DNA from: Bacillota bacterium
GTDB taxonomy: Bacteria > Bacillota > Bacilli > Alicyclobacillales > SLC66
Assembly (NCBI GenBank): GCA_021797415.1
Contig: JAJZZT010000403.1
Span: 1 to 6,713 of the forward strand
DNA length: 6,713 nucleotides
Direction: 5' to 3'
A program made the position numbers and the translations under genes. Below are positions 1-4,864 of the stretch, one piece after another; within the stretch, counting starts at the first letter, position 1, and every line of letters begins with the position of its first letter. Under the pieces are notes generated by a model. That model was given only the letters and a program-made list of their open reading frames with translations, ran no database searches and had not been told where the DNA came from.

Positions 1-31
1 GTTCCGCCAACCGACGGGAGGACGGACGGAT

Positions 32-502
32 ATGAGAGCGAAGAACTTCGGCACGGCGCTGTTGGGATACGACAAGGTCTCTGTCAGCCAGCGCATGGCG
101 GAGATGGAGAAGGAATTGGAGGAAGCGACAAAAGAGATCGAGCAATTGCTGGCCCAGTTGGCGCTGACGGAAGCGCGCAATGAAGAATTGAACGCGACGG
201 TGGCGGCCATGCGGCGCCAGCAGATCCAGGTGCTCACGGGCAACGACGACGCGGCGCCAGTCACCGTGCTGGTGGGGCCGACCGATTCGCTCGGGGTGAT
301 CACAGGACTGATCGACGCGCTGGAAGGCTCGCCGCACCTCATGGTGCAGTACCGCATCTTCCGCGACGGATTCTATCGAGTTGACGGACGGGCGCACGAT
401 CGCGCGAAACTGGTGGAATGGCTGCGCGGCCAGAGTGCGGTGCGCAATATCGCGGTCGATCAGGAGACGCTGCACGTGGTGCCGAGAGGAGTGTCCGCAT
501 GA
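32..502 (+). CDS. Coiled-coil protein with DivIVA-like N-terminus and small C-terminal alpha/beta domain
   Basis: This 156-residue soluble protein has no signal peptide or membrane segment. Residues 6-16 (FGTALLGYDKV) resemble the start of DivIVA/GpsB-type proteins, where an F..x..GYDxxxV segment precedes a coiled coil. Residues about 18-66 are rich in E, A, L, Q and R with heptad-like spacing, so a coiled coil is likely. Residues about 76-151 look like a compact beta-alpha-beta domain: a VTVLVGP strand, a helix around 87-98, strands around 103-118, a helix at 123-134 and a last strand near 146-150. I do not recognise this domain; a ferredoxin-like fold is a guess. The start is supported by GGGAGGA at 16-22, nine bases before the ATG. 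Its stop overlaps the next start in ATGA, so the two genes are probably translationally coupled. An inferred role is scaffolding or positioning the adjacent membrane glycosyltransferase. The DivIVA likeness is short and could be convergent. Confidence 0.85.
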   Translation: MRAKNFGTALLGYDKVSVSQRMAEMEKELEEATKEIEQLLAQLALTEARNEELNATVAAMRRQQIQVLTGNDDAAPVTVLVGPTDSLGVITGLIDALEGSPHLMVQYRIFRDGFYRVDGRAHDRAKLVEWLRGQSAVRNIAVDQETLHVVPRGVSA

Positions 503-2736
503 TTGTCCTCGAAGGCGACGCCAAACTGGGTCAACTCGACAGGAAGCTGTTCGTTTCCCTGCGGCCGTTCCAGTCGTCGCCGGGAGCGAACTGGCGGGAT
601 CCCGTGGATATCGCCGTCGCGCACCTGGTGTCCGACGAGGAGGCGCGCAAGGGGGGATTTCTTCCGTTTCAGCGCAGCGGCGAACACGTGTTCATCGCCG
701 TGGTGGACCCGGAAGCTCCGGCGGCGCTCGAACTGACCGAGTTCGTGGACGGGAAGATCATTCTCTGCCGCGCCGAAGAAGAAGACATCATGCTGGCGCA
801 GGATCGGGTGTTCGGCCTGCTCGCGGGCGTGCGGGAACAGCGGATGGGCGCCTGGCTGATCGCAAGCGGGCGCGTCACGGCGGAGGAACTGGCGGCCGCC
901 TTGCAGCAGCAGGAAGAAGAGGCAAGCGGCGCAAAGATCGGCGCCATTCTCATGCAGCGGGGGATCGTCAACCACTGGGATGTCGCGGAAGCGTACGCCA
1001 GGCAGCGCGGGCTTCCCGTGATCGACCTGCTTGGCGGCGGGAGCGCGCAGGCGTTTCTCTACGAGGAGAGTCTGCAGGAAACGTGGGGATATGTGGAGGA
1101 GCGGTTCTGGTTTCGCCATCTGGTCGTGCCGCTGTCGCTTGACCGCCATACGCTGACCGTCGCCATGGCGGACCCGCAGGACGAGGAGGCGCTGGATACG
1201 CTTGCGGCGGCGGCGGGCCGGCGCGTGCGGGTTTTTGTCACGGGATACCGGGACATCATGGCCGTCCTGAACCTGCGTTTTCGCGCTGCGCACGAAGAAA
1301 TAAGCCGGCTCGACCTCGTGAACAGGCGGCCGGAGGACAGCGCGTTTCGTCAGTTGAACCGCACGCAGACCTGGGTGCTGTCGGTTGTCGGCGTCATCCT
1401 GGCGCTTGGTTTCATCTTCCGCACGGTCCTGACGGGCACGATTGTGGCGGGGATCATCGAGCTGATCTACGCGGCTGTGAGCGTATTCCGCCTGTGGGCG
1501 ATGGCCAAAGCGGCCGGAAAGGACTCCGAGGTGATCGTGACGAAGGCGGACATGGAGCGCGTGCCGCCGACGTCGCTGCCCGAGTACACGATTCTCGTGC
1601 CGCTCTACCGGGAGGCGGCCGTGCTTCCCACGTTGGCAAAGGCCGTCCGGGACCTGCAGTATCCGAAGGATCGGCTAGACGTGAAGTTTCTGCTGGAAGA
1701 GGACGACAAAGAGACGATCGCGGCGGCGCGGGCGGCCAATCTCCCGCCGTATGTCGAACTGCTGGTCGTTCCGCCGTCGGAACCGCGCACGAAGCCGAAA
1801 GCGTGCAACTACGGGCTGACCAAAGCGCGGGGCGAGTACCTCGTCATCTACGATGCGGAGGACATTCCGGAGCCGGACCAGTTGCTAAAGGCGCTGACCG
1901 TGTTCCGCCAGAGCGACGACAAACTTGCGTGCGTGCAGGCGAAGCTTTCTTATTACAATGAGGACCAGAATCTTCTCACCCGCTGGTTCACAGCGGAGTA
2001 CGCGAACTGGTTCGAGCTTCTGCTGCCGTCCCTGTTCGCCCTGCGGATGCCGATTCCGCTCGGCGGAACGTCGAACCATCTGCGGACGGATGTCCTGCGC
2101 GAATTGGGCGCATGGGATCCGTTCAACGTGGCGGAGGACGCGGACCTGGGCGTCCGGCTGCACAAAGCCGGCTACCGGACCGCCGTGATGAATTCGACCA
2201 CGATGGAGGAGGCCAACTCCGACTTCGTGAACTGGGTGCGCCAGCGGTCGCGCTGGGTGAAAGGCTACCTGCAGACGTGGCTGGTCCACATGCGCCATCC
2301 GGTCAAACTGTGGCGAGAACTGGGTCCGACAGGGTTTTTCGGCTTCCAGATGACAGTGGGAGGAACGCCGCTGCAGTTTCTGGTCAATCCGCTGCTCTGG
2401 GGAATCACCGTCCTCTGGTTCCTGTTCCAACCCGTCTACATGGAACGGGTGTTCTCCGGCTGGATCTACTACATCGGCAATCTCTGTCTCTTTCTGGGCA
2501 ACATCTCGTTTGTCTACGCGAATATCGTCGGCGTGATCAAGGGCGGGCGCCCCGGTTTGGCAAAATGGGTCCTGCTGTCGCCCGTCTACTGGGTGTTCAT
2601 GTCGATCGCCGCTTACAAGGCGCTGAACCAGCTTATTTTCAAGCCGTCCTACTGGGAGAAAACGCACCATGGCCTGGCGCGGCCCGCGCGTCAGAGGGCA
2701 AGCGTATCGACCGACGGGGCCAATCTGGGGGCGTAG
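499..2736 (+). CDS. c-di-GMP-binding (MshEN) membrane glycosyltransferase, family 2
   Basis: The product is a 745-residue membrane protein that probably transfers sugars from a nucleotide donor to a growing surface polysaccharide. Residues 115-262 form a full MshEN/GspE_N domain with two 24-residue motifs: R115-x-G117...G124...L131...L135..Q138 and K146-I-G148...G155...Q169. These are followed by its C-lobe (VPLSLDRHTLTVAMADPQD, 210-228). Residues about 36-108 look like an extra C-lobe copy without the binding motifs. Two membrane segments (about 291-310 and 313-333) precede the GT2 domain (about 362-600). That domain shows EEDD at 400-403, DAED at 452-455, GGTSNH at 522-527, the AED base motif (D547) and QRSRW at 582-586, the QxxRW signature of processive enzymes. 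About three membrane segments follow (612-643, 655-680, 690-713). NfrB-like proteins combine the same two domains. The start is the ATG inside ATGA, with AGAGGAG seven bases upstream; the open frame reaching back to 418 lies inside the previous gene. Polymer and donor are unknown. Confidence 0.93.
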   Translation: MIVLEGDAKLGQLDRKLFVSLRPFQSSPGANWRDPVDIAVAHLVSDEEARKGGFLPFQRSGEHVFIAVVDPEAPAALELTEFVDGKIILCRAEEEDIMLAQDRVFGLLAGVREQRMGAWLIASGRVTAEELAAALQQQEEEASGAKIGAILMQRGIVNHWDVAEAYARQRGLPVIDLLGGGSAQAFLYEESLQETWGYVEERFWFRHLVVPLSLDRHTLTVAMADPQDEEALDTLAAAAGRRVRVFVTGYRDIMAVLNLRFRAAHEEISRLDLVNRRPEDSAFRQLNRTQTWVLSVVGVILALGFIFRTVLTGTIVAGIIELIYAAVSVFRLWAMAKAAGKDSEVIVTKADMERVPPTSLPEYTILVPLYREAAVLPTLAKAVRDLQYPKDRLDVKFLLEEDDKETIAAARAANLPPYVELLVVPPSEPRTKPKACNYGLTKARGEYLVIYDAEDIPEPDQLLKALTVFRQSDDKLACVQAKLSYYNEDQNLLTRWFTAEYANWFELLLPSLFALRMPIPLGGTSNHLRTDVLRELGAWDPFNVAEDADLGVRLHKAGYRTAVMNSTTMEEANSDFVNWVRQRSRWVKGYLQTWLVHMRHPVKLWRELGPTGFFGFQMTVGGTPLQFLVNPLLWGITVLWFLFQPVYMERVFSGWIYYIGNLCLFLGNISFVYANIVGVIKGGRPGLAKWVLLSPVYWVFMSIAAYKALNQLIFKPSYWEKTHHGLARPARQRASVSTDGANLGA

Positions 2737-2750
2737 AGGATTTGGATTCG

Positions 2751-2784
2751 AGAGAGGTGGACAATGACGTGTCGACTGTGTTGA
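2751..2784 (+). promoter_or_regulatory. Ribosome binding site with ambiguous start and a six-codon mini-ORF
   Basis: AGAGAGGTGG at 2751-2760 is the only convincing ribosome binding site before the AT-rich membrane-protein gene. Six bases after its GAGG core is an ATG (2764) in the wrong frame; it reads M-T-C-R-L-C and stops at TGA 2782-2784. In the gene's own frame, GTG 2769 lies 11 bases after that core, GTG 2778 and TTG 2781 follow, and ATG 2826 has no visible binding site. The mini-ORF stop overlaps TTG 2781 as TTGA. It could therefore be a coupling or leader peptide, or the GTG at 2769 may simply be the start. Confidence 0.45.
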
Positions 2785-4433
2785 GAGTTGGGCAATCAAG
2801 AACTGCGGATTATTCACAACCATATATGGCGAGTAAGAGCAGTGAACACTATCCGAAATGGGAAGGGCTATCACTGGCGGCAATCGTGATGGGCATCTCA
2901 TTATTTGTAGGATACGAATTGGTATTTCGGTATAATATCGTCTACGTGGATGCGTGGACACGGGCATTAGGATCATTGTATACGGTGTTTCACCCTGGGT
3001 TTCATCTTGCTGCGATGGGATTTGTCTGGAATCCGTTGCCCAGTCTCGTGATGATTCCCTTTGCACTCCTTCGCCATATCTGGCCGCCTTTAATGCAAGT
3101 TGGGTTTTCCTCGAATATATTATCGTCCATTTTTGCGGGGGTTGCTGTGTATCATTTGAACAGGATTTTATGGCGCTTTGGGTTCGGGAGAATTACACGA
3201 ATTTTGTGGTGCCTGCTCTATTACTTTACTCCTTTGATTATGCTTTATAGCGGCAACGGCATGACCGACGCGATGGCGTGCGCCACATTTATTGCCAGTT
3301 TGGACGGCGTTATCGAATACTTCCAAGATAATCGGCTCAGTGGCATTATCCGAGCTGCAGTTTGGATTGCGGCTGCTTTCATGATACGCTACGAGGCCAT
3401 TCCGGTTGGCGGTCTCCTTGCCATCGGCATTGCTGTATCCATCTGGCGAACACGGCGGGATCGAAAAAGCGCAGTCGCAATTTTCATTGCATTTCTTTTC
3501 TTGGAGGTTTCGGCGGTTGTTATATGGATCCTTTTGAACTGGATGATCATGGGCGATCCATTGTACTTTCTCTTGTCGCATTCCGGGAATGCATCGCAGA
3601 TAAGCGCTGGTGGATACAATACGCCATTTATGATGGCGGCACGGCATCATCTGTTGATTGCCACATTGCAGGTACTTGAATTCACCATTCTCTTTGTGCC
3701 CTTTTTGCCGGTTGCTTTCATTGTTGCACTGCTTCAATTCCGGAGCAGGCCAGACCCGCTGGGATTGCCGCTCCTTCTGGCGGGATTCGGGGCGCCGGTA
3801 CTGCAGGCTGTACTCTTGTATCTGCATAAATCGGCTGATTGGGAACGTTTCTTTATCTACTACATCCCATTTGGAATTATTCTTTTAGCGTACTTGATTT
3901 ACGTTTTCAAAATGAGATGGAAGAGTTCGGTGTCCATCAACTGGATTGCATTGGCGATGTGTTCTGTGCTGGTTTTGTCTGATTTCATCGGATTTAAGGT
4001 GGTTCAGAATCCGATTTGGGGACATGGGGACAATTCATTTGCGTTACAGATACTTAAAGGAACTTCAAATCAAGCCAAAGAGAATAGTTCATCCTACATG
4101 ACTGAAGGAATTGAGATTGCAAATTACATCAACAACCATCCCGATTTGAAGGTCTTACTTTCAACGTTTAACACGTTCGGGGCGATCCCTTTCATCAAAA
4201 ATCCGGCTCAAGTCATCATCACCAATGACCAAGGATTTAAAGCCGCCATGCTTAATCCGAGAGGTCGAGTGAACGCGATTATTATTGGTAATCCGAATAC
4301 ATCAGATGCTACAGCAGATCCACTCTTGCGTACGTATCCGACAATGTACAATGGTGGGGTTACTTGGGCGAAATTCGTACATCAATTTTCAAGTGGTTAT
4401 CGTCTATTTAAGGTTCTTCCAACCGCTCCTTAA
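2769..4433 (+). CDS. Polytopic membrane protein, probable GT-C-type glycosyltransferase
   Basis: From GTG 2769 this is 554 residues; from ATG 2826 it would be 535. About ten or eleven hydrophobic segments are visible, near residues 33-51, 83-102, 115-131, 145-161, 193-206, 208-225, 234-257, 294-321, 332-352, 360-380 and 389-409. A polar C-terminal domain follows (about 410-554). VDAWTRA with D61 lies just after the first membrane segment, where GT-C enzymes (polyprenyl-phosphate-sugar-dependent transferases of the PMT/ArnT kind) carry their catalytic acidic residue. RYEA (207-210) and GDPLYF (262-267) also resemble motifs of this group. The likely role is transfer of a lipid-linked sugar outside the membrane, perhaps onto the product of the preceding glycosyltransferase. 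It follows that gene by about 30 bases on the same strand, so co-transcription is likely. Composition is far more AT-rich than its neighbours, which suggests separate ancestry. Substrate is unknown, and a non-catalytic polysaccharide membrane protein remains possible. Confidence 0.8.
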   Translation: MSTVLRVGQSRTADYSQPYMASKSSEHYPKWEGLSLAAIVMGISLFVGYELVFRYNIVYVDAWTRALGSLYTVFHPGFHLAAMGFVWNPLPSLVMIPFALLRHIWPPLMQVGFSSNILSSIFAGVAVYHLNRILWRFGFGRITRILWCLLYYFTPLIMLYSGNGMTDAMACATFIASLDGVIEYFQDNRLSGIIRAAVWIAAAFMIRYEAIPVGGLLAIGIAVSIWRTRRDRKSAVAIFIAFLFLEVSAVVIWILLNWMIMGDPLYFLLSHSGNASQISAGGYNTPFMMAARHHLLIATLQVLEFTILFVPFLPVAFIVALLQFRSRPDPLGLPLLLAGFGAPVLQAVLLYLHKSADWERFFIYYIPFGIILLAYLIYVFKMRWKSSVSINWIALAMCSVLVLSDFIGFKVVQNPIWGHGDNSFALQILKGTSNQAKENSSSYMTEGIEIANYINNHPDLKVLLSTFNTFGAIPFIKNPAQVIITNDQGFKAAMLNPRGRVNAIIIGNPNTSDATADPLLRTYPTMYNGGVTWAKFVHQFSSGYRLFKVLPTAP

Positions 4434-4696
4434 ATAACTATAAATTACGATGAAGGCCAATCGCCGCCAAGAGGAATAGATTATAAATAGAGGTCTAATT
4501 TGGATCTTCTTACCTATGCGTTCTTTGCTGAATACGCAACCGAATGGCATGCTCTTGGAATTTTCGTCTTGACAAAGCTGGAAGAAGCCTGTAATCTTTG
4601 TCTTGGATGGCCTTGTTGTGTGGAGGCCGTTGTAAAGAGAGTTTTCGTGAGAAAAGTTTGCGGGGTAACGAAGAAAAGCGAATAGGAGCCGTGGAT
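4434..4696. other. AT-rich intergenic stretch upstream of the riboswitch
   Basis: No convincing gene lies between the end of the membrane-protein gene and the aptamer. There is no clear GC-rich hairpin followed by T residues after the stop at 4433, so transcription from upstream could run into the riboswitch. An open frame at 4500-4685 starts with TTG after AGAGG and would encode 61 residues, but it has no recognisable domain and overlaps the candidate promoter. CCAAGAG (4467-4473) and CTCTTGG (4552-4558) form a 7-base inverted repeat 78 bases apart, too far apart to read as a simple hairpin. The one plausible functional site is the promoter at 4569-4597. Confidence 0.5.
4569..4597 (+). promoter_or_regulatory. 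Candidate sigma-A-type promoter for the riboswitch and mannosidase transcript
   Basis: A perfect -35 box, TTGACA (4569-4574), is followed by two overlapping -10 candidates: TGTAAT (4590-4595, five of six matches but a short 15-base spacer) and TAATCT (4592-4597, a 17-base spacer but a weaker match). Transcription would begin near 4603, about 90 bases before the aptamer. GACAAAG (4571-4577) and CTTTGTC (4596-4602) form a perfect 7-base inverted repeat across the promoter, a possible operator or hairpin. Confidence 0.45.
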
Positions 4697-4776
4697 TCAA
4701 GGCAAACTTGCCGAAAGGCGAGGACGCAAAACTAGAGGGGCTTCCGCGCGTACGCGCGATGCCAGCCAGTTGCCGA
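4697..4776 (+). promoter_or_regulatory. Cyclic di-GMP-I (GEMM-I) riboswitch aptamer
   Basis: The leader matches the GEMM-I consensus along its whole length. GGCAAAC (4701-4707) opens it. A hairpin follows, CTTGCC and GGCGAG closed by a GAAA tetraloop at 4713-4716. Then comes the hallmark GGACGCAAA (4722-4730), a second helix with GGCT (4739-4742) pairing AGCC (4764-4767) and capped by a CGCGC/GCGCG hairpin (4746-4758), and the 3' signature CAGCCAGTTGCCGAA (4763-4777). GGCAA (4701-4705) and TTGCC (4770-4774) are complementary at the ends. In this class the GNRA loop docks into the second helix, and c-di-GMP binds where the helices meet. The position equivalent to Vc2 G20 appears to be G, which favours c-di-GMP over cAMP-GMP. 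It lies in the leader of the secreted mannosidase and controls it through the adjoining terminator. Confidence 0.93.
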
Positions 4777-4793
4777 AGCGGTGGGACGATTGG

Positions 4794-4828
4794 GGCGTCC
4801 TCCGTTCGGGGGGCGCCTTTTGTGTTTT
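4794..4828 (+). terminator. Riboswitch-controlled intrinsic terminator with competing antiterminator
   Basis: GGCGTCCTCC (4794-4803) pairs with GGGGGGCGCC (4808-4817) in a 10-base stem with two G-U pairs and a GTTC loop. TTTTGTGTTTT (4818-4828) follows, so this is a strong intrinsic terminator. It begins 18 bases after the aptamer and ends well before the mannosidase start. The 5' arm bases 4795-4802 (GCGTCCTC) are perfectly complementary to 4720-4727 (GAGGACGC), which is the 3' strand of the GAAA hairpin plus the conserved GACGC of the aptamer. That pairing would break both the aptamer and the terminator. The predicted logic is read-through without ligand and termination with c-di-GMP. A second local competitor exists: GGACG (4784-4788) with CGTCC (4796-4800). 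The direction of the switch is inferred from base pairing alone. Confidence 0.85.
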
Positions 4829-4864
4829 CTTCGCACAGACCTGTACAGTGCGGAGGGGAGCACG

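Larger units (their letters stand above)
2737..4690. other. AT-rich compositional island between GC-rich flanks
   Basis: Base composition changes sharply just after the glycosyltransferase stop. Hand counts give 42/60 G+C at 1141-1200 and 40/60 at 2041-2100, against 20/60 at 3841-3900 and 21/60 at 4081-4140. High GC returns at about 4690, at the riboswitch. The island holds one whole gene and roughly 250 bases of non-coding DNA. A 7-base direct repeat, TGGATTC, occurs at 2743-2749 and 4692-4698, close to both edges; it is short enough to be chance. No transposase, integrase or terminal inverted repeat was seen. Gene replacement or acquisition from a lower-GC donor is the simplest reading, as is common among surface-polysaccharide genes, but relaxed codon use in a membrane protein could contribute. 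Confidence 0.6.

Noticed and set aside
418..498. N-terminal extension of the glycosyltransferase to an ATG at 418
   Set aside because: It lies wholly inside the upstream gene in another frame, is Arg-rich and unlike the family, and the ATGA start at 499 has a well-placed AGAGGAG site.
2112..2768. Extension of the GT-C-like gene back to an ATG at 2112
   Set aside because: This is an alternative-frame shadow of the GT2 coding region; it is Arg/Gly-rich with no membrane or domain signature, and the composition changes only after 2737.
1885..3066. 393-codon minus-strand open frame
   Set aside because: It runs antisense across the well-supported GT2 C-terminus, is His/Arg/Gln-rich without domain features, and is typical of shadows opposite GC-rich genes.
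4640..4668. Possible second GEMM-like aptamer, from a GGGGTAACG stretch resembling a GEMM 3' end
   Set aside because: No GGCAAAC, GAAA hairpin or GACGCAAA elements precede it, so a tandem aptamer is not supported.
4500..4685. 61-codon open frame with TTG start after AGAGG
   Set aside because: It has no recognisable domain and an unusual Cys/Trp content, and it overlaps the candidate promoter; the AT-rich setting makes chance plausible. Conservation in relatives would be needed to accept it.
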